Source: Prostheceraeus crozeri (lineage: Eukaryota; Platyhelminthes; Polycladida; Euryleptidae). Taken from it: a stretch of 64,000 bases of DNA. The notes beneath the pieces were generated by a model. It was not told the origin of the DNA. It worked only from the letters and a program-made list of their open reading frames with translations, and did not search any database. This document shows positions 19,695-30,767 of this stretch, piece after piece. The stretch is taken from positions 1-64,000 of the forward strand of contig CAJQUW010005537.1 of assembly GCA_907163375.1 (NCBI GenBank). Direction: 5' to 3'. The translations under genes and the position numbers were made by a program. Within the stretch, counting starts at the first letter, position 1. Each line of letters starts with the position of its first letter.

Positions 19695-21285
19695 TTCTGC
19701 AAGCTACAGGGCTGCAGATGTTCCGGTTCGTCTGGACTTATCGTGCTAAGCAGAGAAGTTGTCCGAAGTTATTGTCTGTCGAACTCACTCATTAAATGCT
19801 TTCACGTATTTAATAAGTGAAACACTGCGATCAACCTACAGAAATTGTATATTTGAACACTGCAATTTTTTACTTCTAACTTCATAATATTGCTTAGAAT
19901 TCGAACAATAAAATGCACATTCAATTATTTTCATTAATTATCTTGACCTTTGTCGCAACCTTCTTTATATGTTTCTGCGACTATGTGGCTGCTAAATGCA
20001 TGCCTGTACTTCTTAAAGAACTTAAGGATATCGATCTTCCATATCCATTATATGATGACATATAGGTAGCCCAGCACACTTGGATTTCAGTGCTCTTATC
20101 AACTGAAGCGTTTGTTTCACTCACTCTTTTCCATTTTATTTCCGCTGAACATGAACACATCCGACGGGGTAAAGCGGATGGTCCCTAAATTTAGTGTCTA
20201 CATGCCTCCTGGTCACTAGCGTGCGGGGGTTGGAAGCGTATGAAGCTCTGCTATCTCATGAGTCTTTTTGCAGCTACATTTTCCAGGGTCTACCGACCGA
20301 CATTTATCCTGGATGAATTATTCACGTATAGATCGTTTTCATAATTTGCTGAACAGAGGTTGGTGTGAAATTAGTGCACACATTGCTTATCGTTGTATGT
20401 GAACTTAGATTAATTAAGACATTGAACCACATAGTACTGGGTTGGTAGATTTTCAACCGGGGTCTACTGCAAGATGTGGACGTCAATATCTCGGCGCAAC
20501 TTCATGCGAATAGAGGTGATAATCTTTCACTCTTTGCCTGTATGAGACCAACAATTCAACTAGCAAGCCTGTTCCCGACACTTGTTTTGTGTTGTATGAG
20601 AGAATTCATGTTCATTTGAATGTAGATCGGAGCGATATGATCAAACGCTAACAAGTAAATAAAACCCACCAAAACTTATGTAGCATAAAGTAAAATTAAT
20701 AAATTAGTGTGTAATGTAGCGTATCCTTCATGATAAATTACTGACTTTTTTTTTGTCACAAGCATTCCGTCAACGATTTTAAGCTTTCTATACTTATGGG
20801 TTACTCTCCTCCCAAATTTGTCTAAAGTCCGTAAAAATTAATCGTTGCAAAGCCCCAGATGCATGTGGTTGAGGATATATCCTACATTCAAAAAATTGCA
20901 GTATACAAATCTGACAAGCATCATTGAATTGGAGACGATAACGTGAAACAGACCGATATCAGCAGCTTGATCTGACATCCTCTGTTCGACACATTCTAAG
21001 CAGATAATACTTGAGGCAACAAATTGATTTCGTAACAACGCGGGAAGTGATTATGACCAAGTCAGTATTCCTTTGCAATATACACAACTTCAAAAAGTGG
21101 GGTGTTGTCAACCCTTGGGATACCTTCTTCGTTGTGACTTTCATGATTTGAAGTTTGGCCCAAAATCCGTGCTAAAATTTGTAGTTTTTCTTGCAATTAT
21201 CATATTAGGCTCCGTTTCCATTCCTCAAATTTTTCACAAAAAATCCTCAATTTTTTTCATAGGCTAATCACAGGCCTGCGTAATG

Positions 21286-22330
21286 GATATTAGACTCCAT
21301 ATCGTGCGACACTGACTTCTGAGCAACACATTTCAATAAGATTTCTCATCTAGTTAATAGGTCATTCGTGACCAGATAAATGAGGGAAAATGCGTTGGGA
21401 GAGGTACACCAGCGTGGCAACTAATGAATAATCGTGAGCCTATTTATGACATATTCATAGTACCTAAATAGAAATTAATTGTTTAACTGAAGTTTACTCT
21501 ATTGAGATCGACTGAATGTCGCGGCACTGCCGCCGGGGGATGCTTGGGCGTTAGATACCAGTGAACACTCACTAATTGCACATGTCTCTAATGATTTTAA
21601 AAATACTGTCAATTCTTCATTTCTGAACAAGTTGGAAGTATGTTATCGCATGGAATATGTGATTTCATTCTAACAACCATGCTTTCACAAAAATGTATTC
21701 TGTAAAATCTGGACATTCTTGTTTAGATTTCTATACAGTTTCAAAACTAAAGCATGATACTGCAGAATGTGCAAATGTGAAAATAGTTTTGTTGGAATAA
21801 AATCACATGGGCCTATTTCATGCGATGATACATTTCTAGCTTGATTTAAAATTTATAATTGACGGCATTTCAGAATTATTATGTCTGTGACAATAACGCG
21901 TATAAAGAATTATGCATGTCTGTGACAACTTTCATGAATGCATTTTAAGTATTTCATGTACTTTCACTTTATCAACTTTGAAGTTGTTTTTAAAACACAC
22001 AGCTAGATATTATGCATGATCAAACTTTTCACCTTATTTGGGAAAAAAATCAATACGGAGCATGAATAGGTTTTTGAATAATGAAAGGATATTTTGAAGA
22101 AAGGAAAAGCTTACTCCGCGAAAAGTTTTCCTGAATAGACTAATTCGGTCTATAAAATCAAGCCTCGGGTCGGTAAAGCCGGCGATTGGTTCGCTTATCA
22201 ACGAGATAATCCATCAAAATCCTAGCTATGCGATGAAGTGCGTGAAGCATAATTTACAATATTTACACATCTGTTGCATGCAAGGAGCAAATATGATTGC
22301 ATATCAAAGTAAAATTTATATTTTTTTAAG
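21286..22330 (+). other. CXXC1 intron, no feature recognised
   Basis: About 1 kb of AT-rich intron; nothing supported until the splice acceptor TTTTTTTAAG at 22,330. Confidence 0.5.
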
Positions 22331-22438
22331 GCTCATGAGTCGGACGAAGAACAAGTTGAACAAATCATTTGCGTTACATGTGGAAATGAAGTCAGTCTTC
22401 GAGCTGCTCTGCGTCATATGGAAAAATGCTTTGCAAAG
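22331..22438 (+). CDS. CXXC1: CXXC1 (CFP1) exon: CVTCG...LRHMEKC zinc segment
   Basis: 36 codons in phase 0 on both sides: an acidic run (AHESDEEQVEQ) and then IICVTCGNEVSLRAALRHME followed by KCFAK. This is an almost letter-for-letter match to CXXC1 (C-V-T/S-C-G-H-x-I-N-P-R-x-A-L-R-H-M-E-R-C), the start of the C-terminal zinc-binding domain. Cysteines 14 and 17, His 30 and Cys 33 of the exon are the likely metal ligands. The acceptor ends AAG rather than CAG and the donor is G|GTAACA. Neighbouring introns are 5.4 kb and 7.0 kb long because of transposons. Confidence 0.9.
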
Positions 22439-24364
22439 GTAACATTATTAAAAGTTTGGCATTCAATTATGTATATTTAAAGATTTTCTCGCTGATATTT
22501 AATCAATCTGCGATAGTTGATCAAACAAGTTATCCCCAAAGAGTTTCCTCAGCCATGTATCTTAGCGTCATGTATATTATGAAAATCATTGGGTCATTAC
22601 TTTATCATCACCTAGTATTTGAAAACAAAGAGTACAGACTGAATACCGTGTATGTCGAAGGAAGTCGACTCTTGGCTAGACATCAGAGACGGCAATATTA
22701 TACTGTTACTGGTTTCACAAGCTTCTTGTGAAAATTTGCGACAGAGATCAACTGGTGTTACATCAACATTTATAGCATATATTATGTTAGACTTCATTTT
22801 ATTACAATCAGGCGGCGTTAGCCGTCCAAAAAATGCGTCATTTCTCAATTCTGCGTGTAAGCCTACGTAGTTGGTTAACATTCTGTCACCATTAAGTTAT
22901 ACCAGCTATTATCTAATGTCATCATCAAAAATGATGACCAACAATATATTTTGCCATGTATCTGTCATCAAAAAAACCTTTTCGAGTAGAAATCTCTATT
23001 GGAAAGTTCCTCCAGAATTAATTGGTGAACTGATTAAACTTGCAAATTGATAATGAAGCTGATTTCCATGTGTTCAATGCTTACATTTGGACAATTCCAT
23101 GTTGACAACCACAGCATCAGCTGCTAAAAGTCGAAATTGATATTGTAAAAGAAATTTTTTCTAAATCATCGAATTTTTACTCCATTTTTGCAGTTGAAGT
23201 ACGGTTATCACAGCAAAATGAAAAGCAGATGCATCTGTATAACTTGCGCTTTTGTTGAAATTTTAATCAATTAACTGTATTTAGAAATTTCCCACATTAT
23301 GGATCGCCTTTAGGGCAACCTTTTTGTGTCGAGGAATTGAATTTCTTTCAATACCTTGCTTATTGAGGCCTATTGGTGTATTCATGTCCGCTACCGAGAT
23401 GCGATTTGATGAGCAGTATTTTGAAATGTTCGCTGCCTTTCCATAAGCATCTTAGTGATGACCCGTTGATAGCATTGGTGCTACTTGGTTTTAACAATAC
23501 TATACTTTGATGCCGATGGCAATTAGAAAAATTTCGTTACAGAGCGGTAAATTACTCATAGGAAAATAACCTTCACTGTTCTTTCTTTTAAATGTGGCTC
23601 GCTAATGTGAATAGTTAGATAAAGCAAAAATGTTGTTTACAATGGAAGGCTGAAGATTGCTAATGTTCAGCAGTCTGATAGATCTGATCAAGTTTTCAAC
23701 AAATCAGTCTAAAAACTAAGTAAAAATTACGAGAAAAAGTGTCAATTGATTGACCGTGCCTCTATGTGGTTGGTTGTTAGTCTAATTGTATATGAGATTG
23801 TTCTGTATGAAAGATGTCAATGCGCAAGAAAATGATATGCACATTAATCGAGGCATGATAGAGATTATTTCTGTGTTGTTGGTGAGTAAGGTGTGAATTC
23901 CATAAATTTGCTGGTTTCCGGTTTGTATGAGGAAGAGATAGAAGTTATGACGGTGGTATTTGTCAATTTTAGTGAACTTTCTCCCATTGTCTGTGGCACA
24001 TTAAGTGTTGTTTGGCGAATTGATGCTAGGATGACATTCCTGAAAACAAATTCCGGATGTTTTAGGCGAGTTCATTTTGAGTTTTGTTTACAGCAGAACT
24101 CAGAGGCGTCAAATTTCACAAGCAGTTCTCAATGAAGCGACATTGGTGTATTCAAATTGACTTGACAAGCACGTGTGTGCTGCTTTATGCATGTATACCA
24201 AATAATTCCGCTGTAAGCTGCAAAATGCGGTTGGATTAATTCTCAGTCCAGATTATTAAAGAACAAGTGATTTTTCATGTTTCTTTTTGTACTTCGATTT
24301 TATGGAGCTGAGACAAAAAATTAAGGTCAATTTTCGAACATTTTTTTCTGAAATGAAAGTGATC
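22439..24364 (+). other. CXXC1 intron, no feature recognised
   Basis: About 1.9 kb of intron upstream of the LINE; no supported gene or repeat. Confidence 0.5.
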
Positions 24365-24383
24365 ATGAGATACTTACTTACTT

Positions 24384-26171
24384 TTACTTTCTCCTTTTAA
24401 TGTCTGCTTTTCCTCCTTGGTGAGGGTTGGACGTGATGAGACTCCTCCAACGGGCGCGGTCCTGTGTGTCTTCCACTGTCAGCCTCAGCTCCTTCATGTC
24501 TTCCTGGATGGTCTGCAGCCATGATCTTCTTGGTCTGCCACGTGGCCTGGGACCTTCGACAGCCACGTTGAGCACGCGATGAATCGGCTCCTCCTCTGTC
24601 CTCCGTTTCACGTGCCCGAACCACCTCAACCTGCGTTCTCTGAGTACCTACAGCTGTTTGAGGCCGCACCTGCCTGCTACTTCAGCGCTATCAACTCGAT
24701 CGGAGAATGAGACACCGGTCATATACCGCAGCATCCGTCTGTCAAACGAACGCAGTTGTTGGGCCAGGTGTTGTGTGAGGGCCCATGATTCGGCACCATA
24801 GAGCAGCATGGGTCTGATGCATGCGCCATACACGTGTCCGCGGCATGTGAGTGGTACGTGTCGGTTCCTGAGGAGACTTGCCAGATCTTTCCATTTGCGC
24901 CATGCGGACGCAATTCTCGCTCGCACCGCTCGCTCTGATCCTCCTTTGCAGCTCAACACATCCCCGAGATAACAAAACTCTTTCACTACGTCGATCTCCA
25001 CACCGTCTATCACACATCTTTCATCTTCGTCGGTACTCCTTGCGTTGTTTACACACATCGAACACTGGAAGTTTTTGACGCCTGTGAGAGAATTCAGTCC
25101 ACTGCAGCGTTTGTGACACCACTTATCACAGCTTTGGCAGAGAATAGAGTTGGCACCTACGCCGCGACCGCATACACCACAAGGAAACCTTCTTGATTGA
25201 AGAGGAGGAGATTCTTCGCTGCCACTGATCAACATCTTCGTCTTTTGGATGTTCACTTTCAAACCTTTGCTTTCCATGTCCTCCTTCCATTTCTTGAACA
25301 TTTCTTCCACTTCTTCCTTGCTCCCGCCTGTAAGGACCAGGTCTTCTGCGTACAACATCTCCATCAATCCTCCCTTTCTGCGATCTTTCGTAGCTTCTTC
25401 CATTACAAGAATGAAGAGAAGGGGGCTGAGGGCAGATCCTTGATGAACACCAACACCTATGCCGAAATCTTCTGACATTCCGCCTGCAACACACACTTTC
25501 GATGTTGTGTCTACGTACAAGGACATGACGAGGTTTATCAGGTGTTCTGGCACTTTCTGTCGTCGTAGTGCCCATATGATGACATCTCGTGGGACGCGAC
25601 CAAAAGCTTTTTGGAGGTCGACGAAGATATGAAACAATTTCTTTTTCTTTTCCATGTATCTCTCCTGAAGTCTTCTGATGATGAAGATTGCATCCGTACA
25701 CGATTTTCCTCGGCTGTATGCAAACTGCTGTTCTCCAATGCTGACCAAACTTCTCAATCTCTTTTCTAGGACTTTCTCAAAGATCTTCATTCCATTTCCA
25801 TGCTCCAGTAGTCGCAGTCCCCGATACGAGTGACAGCTCAGAGGATCTCCTTTCCCTTTAAACAGTGCGACCGTCAAGCTGTTGCTCCACTTCTTCGGAC
25901 ATTCTCCGGTGAGCGCAATGTGCTGGAAAATGGCATGCAATGCCTCAACTGCAGGTTCACCAGCCAACTTAAGCATCTCGGCGTTTACGTTGGAAGGACC
26001 CGGTGCTTTGCCATTCTTCATGCTGATCACTGCTTCCTTCACCTCCTCCAGCGTGAAGTCAGCGATTGGGCCTTCAGCTGGGGGGATGTTATGCAGAGTG
26101 ATGTCATTGCTATCGTTCGATATGCCATCAAAGTACCTTCTCCATGTCTCTCTAACCTCCGTCTCTTTCAC
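24384..26171 (-). pseudogene. RTE LINE reverse transcriptase with PHD-like zinc finger
   Basis: Reverse transcriptase domain: FTLEEVKEAVISMKNGKAPG at the start, then FVDLQKAFGRVPRDVI, GVHQGSALSPLLF and MLYAEDLVLTGGS. The catalytic box is YAED instead of YADD, so the enzyme is probably dead. After it comes a zinc finger (CGVCGRGVGANSILCQSCDK...CHKRC...CSMC) and the conserved tail RWFGHVKRRTEEEPIHRVLN then GPRPRGRPRRSWLQTIQEDM. There is one frame break against the endonuclease frame at about 26,170 and another near 24,650 before the tail. Confidence 0.9.
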
Positions 26172-27496
26172 CTTGTAGCACCACTTTCGTCCTTGACATA
26201 CCGTGTTCCCTGTATGTCTGCACGATCTTTCTTCATCTGTGCCGCAACTCGGAACATCTTGTTACGCCCTTCTCTTGTTGTTAATCCTTCACTCCACCTG
26301 AACCATGCGTTCTTCTTCGAAATTGCGACACACCTTCTGGCCTCTCTTTTCTTACTGCAATATGCATGACGGTCAGTCTCATTCCCAGATCTCTGCCAGA
26401 CTTTGTATGCTTCCTTCTTCTCTTTGATTGCACGCTGAACCGCTTCATTCCACCACCAGGTGTCGCGTTCTCTGCCTCGCTGTCCCTTCATTTCTCCACA
26501 CACCTTGATGCCAGCTTCCGTTGCACACTCGACCAGTGAATTCCAACTTCCATCTCCCTGTTTGACACTTCTGGCAAATTCCTCTTCGTATTCTCTTCTC
26601 CTTTCCTCATCCTTTAGCCTACAGACCTTGATTTTCTTCTTGTGAATTCTTTTCCTTGCAACATGTCCTTCGATCCGTAAAGCAGCTCTGACCAACCTGT
26701 GTTGGGTCATACATGCCTCTCCAGGAATCACTGTACAGTCTAGGACAGTCGCGCCTGCTCTCTTCCGCATCAACAAGAGATCGATTTGTGTCCCAGCTTC
26801 GCCCGATTTGAAGGTAATGAGCTTTTCTTTTTCCTTCTTGAAAAACGAATTTAGGATTCGTAGACCACGGTTCTTACAGAGGTCGAGCACTACTGCACCT
26901 TCTGCATTTCTCTCCCCGAAACCATACCGACCGAGCACCTCCTCATAGCCGCTGATGTTCGTGCCCACATGCGCATTTACATCACCTCCAATTAGGAGTC
27001 CATCTGCTGGTGGTACCTTGCCTATCTCGTCTTCGACCTTCTCCTCACTGGATCCACCCACTTGCGGTGCATACAGGGAAAACACGTGCCATACGGTTTC
27101 TCCGAGGATGAGCTTTACACACATGAATCTGTCATTGTACCTTTTGACGTCTATGACATTTTCGGCCAATTCACTCTTCATCAACACTCCAACCCCATTT
27201 GTGGACTCATAATTTCCTACATACCATAACTTGTACTTCTCCTCATTGCTGCCGATTGACATACAGCCTTCATTGCGGTATCTGACTTCCTGAATACAAC
27301 AAATGTCCACCTTTCTCCTTGCAAGCATCTCCACAACTTCCCTACTTCCACGGAGTGTACCTACATTGATTGTACAAACTTTGACATTTTGTGACTTTAC
27401 AAGTACATTAGAAATTCGCCTGGGGATTCTTCGCACCCTTTGCCCATCTAAGAGCTGCCAGGTACTAAGGGTCGCTTCATTTTGTTGTAGTCTCAT
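26168..27496 (-). pseudogene. RTE LINE AP-type endonuclease
   Basis: The 442-residue frame has the APE-type endonuclease motifs in order: VCTINVGTLRG, ICCIQEVRYR (catalytic Glu), VFSLYAPQVGG, GGDVNAHVG (Asp/Asn) and a C-terminal TQIDLLLMRKR segment. The enzyme nicks target DNA to prime reverse transcription. In RTE elements endonuclease and RT are one protein; here a frame break near 26,170 separates them, so the copy is not autonomous. Confidence 0.9.
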
Positions 27497-27797
27497 GATT
27501 AGGATGCAGCATACGTTTTACCGACCGGATGCCCTTCCTGACGTCGACCACAATTATCGGTGGTGGGCCTAGACCAGATACCTTCTACGGAAAGCTCACG
27601 AGCCTGATCAACCCTACGTTTTCACCAGAGCCTGTTGGTTAGCCGGAGTGCGGCCCTTCACCGCTGGCAACGAGCCTGTTCGCCAAGGTAAGACCTGCCA
27701 GGGACCGAAGTCCCAGACGACATAGCCTCGATGCGCCTCCGTGTGCACCCCTTCACCACTTTGAGGTCACAGGTTGGACTTAGAAGGGGTATGAGAT

Positions 27798-28658
27798 GCC
27801 GCCATTAATTTGATCGATAAATATGTATGTTGGCCTGTAGCTGAAAGTGACTCTGATTTCATGTCCGAATTTTTGATTGATTGAATCGATTGAGATGTTT
27901 TGTTGAGGTGAAATAACGTGTTTTCTTATTACTTATGATAGTAATAACAACAACTTAGTTTAAGTCTGTTATCGATGTGGTTGAGATAAAATGGTTATTC
28001 GTAGAATCAAAAGAAACAAATAGGTCGATTTATTTCCAAATTGGCTCACGTGCGAGGAAGTCATAGTATTAACCAATTTCGCTTCAGGGACGAAGCAATT
28101 CATTTTTCGAGGAGAGAAGTCGAATGATATTATGGCGCAAAACTCCTTGTCAGCGCATCCAGGGCGTGCAACCTTTCATTGAAGTCGGATTTAAAACTTC
28201 ATGTATATAATTTGATTTTTCCATTTTAGTGTTATTGTTATGTTTACTGTTATGTCTCATGATGTCTTATGTGACTGTTATGACGTTTTATATCAGTTCC
28301 TATGCTTTAATCATCGCATAGAGTATCAGAATTATAGACGTTTTATTATTCATAACTTATGGTATTGAGATCTTATTTGACACATATATTCTGAAGCGCG
28401 TGAAATTCATCTTGCATATACTAGGTAATTTGCACACTGTCCTTTTTATAAGATATTATCCATAAAAATAACTGCTAAAACAAATTTGCTTTTTACTTCT
28501 ATAACATGTACATTTAGCAGTTTTGATACCTATTTTGAATGCACAGTTTGATCAGTGTATTTAAAATCAAATCTTTGCAAAAAAATAAAAATCGGAAATG
28601 TCATTAAAATCGCTCACAATTACACGATATATTTTAACACGGTCAAGAATGCTGGATA
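27798..28658 (+). other. CXXC1 intron, no feature recognised
   Basis: Intron sequence between the LINE and the perfect hairpin; no supported feature. Confidence 0.5.
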
Positions 28659-28717
28659 TTCATGAAAGCTAGACCAGGCTAGAAACTTGTTTTCTAGCCT
28701 GGTCTAGCTTTCATGAA
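28659..28717. repeat. Perfect 27-bp inverted repeat with 5-nt loop
   Basis: TTCATGAAAGCTAGACCAGG... (28,659-28,685) and its exact complement (28,691-28,717) flank CTTGT. No mismatches in 27 bp. It could be a relic of a fold-back transposon, or a miRNA-like or structured RNA hairpin; it is not explained by any gene nearby. Confidence 0.9.
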
Positions 28718-29189
28718 ACTTTCCTTTCGTAAACAATTTCCATGAAACAAATTGCCAATCCACTGTTCAGTACATGGTTTCCAAGAACAACGAATATGTT
28801 CCCAAAAGTACGTACTCACGTATACAATTTCCTAGTATATCATAGGCTTTAGTTTAGACCTTCATTTACACTACCCTACATCGATATACTGCATGCGCGG
28901 ATGGGGTCCCGGCGGGCGGTTTTAACATGCCCGGGCAACCCTGCTCATGTTTTGTTATTGACCAGTCTTATGCCAACCTGAAGTTTCCTTATTGTGCAGT
29001 CGGCTGATGAGGCGAACAACTACTCCAACATCGGCCTCCGACTCTAAAACTAAAAGCGTTCATTCCGAAGTGTTGATTGTATCCTAAATTTTCTGGGAAT
29101 GCTGACCGTCGTTGTACTCCCAATGACAAAAAAGTAGTCGGTTTATCTTGATTCCTCGGTTGAAAAAATGAAGATTTAATGTCACTAGT

Positions 29190-29400
29190 CCCCGGCACTG
29201 GGGGCGTGGACGGTGCAGATATAGTCTGGAGCGTCTTATACTCGCATACGTTGCAGATATAGCCTTTTATCCGGAGCAGTGTGATCTTTTAACCCAGGTG
29301 CCCTTCCTGCCGACTTCCAGTGACACTTTAGGGGCTCGATCATTGAACTGAAAGATCGCTAGACCAAGCACTTGGCTACTGTGCCACCAAGACAACAGAA
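29190..29400 (-). mobile_element. Possible tRNA-derived SINE fragment
   Basis: On the minus strand the start GGTGGCACAGTAGCCAAGTG resembles a tRNA A box region. AGTTCAATGATCGAG, about 30 bases later, resembles a degenerate B box. The body contains TGCCCTTCCTG, a word also present in the 5' leader of the RTE LINE (TGCCCTTCCTGACG at about 27,530). Ends and target duplication not defined. Confidence 0.4.
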
Positions 29401-29483
29401 CAAATTTCGTTTTCTCGTTTGCATTAAATTATGTCATAATGCACAAATTATGCAATAACCAAGTTGATCAACTTCCTTTCCAG

Positions 29484-29624
29484 ATTGAAAGCCAGAGCTC
29501 ATTCGGGACTGTCTATAAATCAAAGGATGGTGCGAATCTTTTTTGTGATGCTTACAACAAGCAGGCGGGGACTTATTGCAAACGACTGAAGATCATTTGC
29601 CCGGAGCATTGCAAAGATATCAAA
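29484..29624 (+). CDS. CXXC1: CXXC1 (CFP1) exon: C-terminal CpG-binding-protein domain, part 1
   Basis: 47 codons, phase 0, acceptor TTTCCAG and donor GTATGA. Encodes IESQSSFGTVYKSKDGANLF, CDAYNKQAGTYCKRLKIICP and EHCKDIK, aligning with CXXC1 YESQTSFGSMYPTRIEGATR / LFCDVYNPQSKTYCKRLQVL / CPEH. It belongs to the cysteine-rich domain (Pfam CpG-binding protein C-terminal domain) that contacts SET1 complex partners. It continues directly from the KCFAK end of the previous exon (KCFAK|IESQ against human C-Y-A-K|Y-E-S-Q). Confidence 0.95.
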
Positions 29625-29680
29625 GTATGATTTGATTACATTCCAAAATGACTGAAAATAATATTTTGATCTTCTTGTAG

Positions 29681-29836
29681 TTTCCATCCGACGCAATTTG
29701 TGGATTCCCGTTGATGAAAGATGTTTATCATGAGACAGACACTTTCTGTCGGACGGCCAAACGGCGATGCACGAAGCACTTTCTTCATTGGGAACGCATT
29801 AGGAAAGCTCGGATAGATGTGGAAGTGGTTCGGCAG
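29681..29836 (+). CDS. CXXC1: CXXC1 (CFP1) exon: C-terminal domain, part 2
   Basis: 52 codons after a 56-base intron, phase 0, donor GTCAGT. FPSDAICGFPLMKDVYHETD and TFCRTAKRRCTKHFLHWERI correspond to CXXC1 VCGCPLVRDVFE..GDFCRLPKRQCNRHYCWEKLRRAEVDLERVRV. The exon ends after VEVVRQ, so a last exon of about 40-50 codons (the VWYKLDELFEQE... region of vertebrate CXXC1) should follow. I could not find it in the remaining right side of the window. The histidine and cysteine positions are kept, so the exon looks functional. Confidence 0.9.
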
Positions 29837-29996
29837 GTCAGTTCAATCAACAATTAATAGGGAAGTCACATGAGTCGATCAGGAATGTTTAAATTTACAT
29901 TTTGAGATTGAAAGAGCTGACATATCCGAGTATTCATATGATTATTGATAGGTCTGAACACAGACTGTGGTGAGTCTGCTGTCTATATATCCACAC

Positions 29997-30759
29997 TAGA
30001 GGTATGTAGTCTTTAGAAACTTAGCTCAATAAAACACGACTGTGCTGTCTCAATACGACACGACACGAGCACGAAATTCAAACCGCCTACATCTAACGCA
30101 AAAGTAATACGAAATTTGTCTTATGAGTAATAGTTCATTTAAAATATATCATTTAATGGGAAACAATAGTTCACCGGTAGAGGCGACTTCAGCAGCTTAA
30201 AGAAATTACAAAGTACGAGTAATTTGAATCATATTACGATTTCAGTGACTAATGTCAAAAGGGGCTATGCAGGTTAATGATTTAATAAAGGGCTGCTTAT
30301 CAATCTGCTCTAGACTCATGAAAACGTCGTTTATTGACTGTGACAAGTCCCGCTGTTGAAAATCCATCTCCGCTTGTAGAGGAAGTGGCTGAGGTGGCAA
30401 TAAAGGCGTGCACTGCGCTGCTATAATTATGGTGCTGGACAGCGCGCTCGGCCCACCACCAAACTGAGGGTTCGCACGGGAGATGGATAATTCTCGCGGC
30501 TCGGCCAAGTATTGATCAGTTGCATGCATATATACATGCATTGGTATTTATCCGATCTAGCTGTGTAACTTCATTAGCAGAATGCTGTTTATTTATCCTT
30601 TATCTTCGTGGACTAGATGAGTTGTCTGAAGCTAGAACAGGCTTTCTATCTCGATTTATAATTTAGAATGAATCCTTGTCAACACGAACATGAATGGCAT
30701 GGCTCAACACGATCCTGTTCGTGATCGGGTCGTGCTCGTGTCACGAACGCACACCTCTA
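29997..30759. mobile_element. Non-autonomous hAT-type element
   Basis: Ends read TAGAGGTATG... and the complement of TAGAGGTGTGCGTTCGTG. ATCCACAC precedes it and ATTCACAC follows it, an 8-bp duplication with one change. The end sequence fits the hAT pattern (YARNG). CACGAGCACGA occurs near both ends in inverted form. It is 763 bp with no transposase. Confidence 0.65.
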
Positions 30760-30767
30760 ATTCACAC

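Larger units (their letters stand above)
17919..21278. mobile_element. TIR DNA transposon with 7-bp target duplication (superfamily uncertain, possibly hAT-like)
   Basis: Begins CAGGCCTGTGATTA and ends with its exact complement (14-bp perfect TIR). CGTAATG flanks both sides (17,912-17,918 and 21,279-21,285). The word TCCTCAAAT is repeated at least four times just inside the left end and appears again near the right end, as expected for sub-terminal transposase sites. A mariner has inserted inside it. No transposase recognised except a possible first exon at 19,490-19,694. The TIR and repeats recall hAT elements, but a 7-bp duplication and the fifth base do not fit that superfamily well. Confidence 0.65.
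24372..27790 (-). mobile_element. RTE-type LINE, nearly full length, antisense in a CXXC1 intron
   Basis: The minus-strand element runs from a GC-rich 5' leader (27,497-27,790) through endonuclease and reverse transcriptase to a short 3' tail of AAGTAAGT repeats at 24,372-24,390. ATGAGAT occurs directly outside each end (24,365-24,371 and 27,791-27,797), a plausible 7-bp target duplication. Its base composition is much richer in GC than the intron around it. The short repeat tail instead of poly-A fits the RTE clade. Confidence 0.85.

Noticed and set aside
22612-22881. 89-codon minus-strand frame in a CXXC1 intron
   Set aside because: No splice context, no recognisable family, overlaps an equally long plus-strand frame; likely chance.
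24719-25701. Extra minus-strand and plus-strand frames across the LINE RT
   Set aside because: Out-of-frame shadows of the GC-rich RT coding sequence.
29330-29400. Possible tRNA gene on the minus strand
   Set aside because: A and B boxes are degenerate and no cloverleaf closes; better read as a SINE head.
30242-30541. 99-codon minus-strand frame
   Set aside because: Lies within the small hAT-type element and shows no transposase motif; probably chance.
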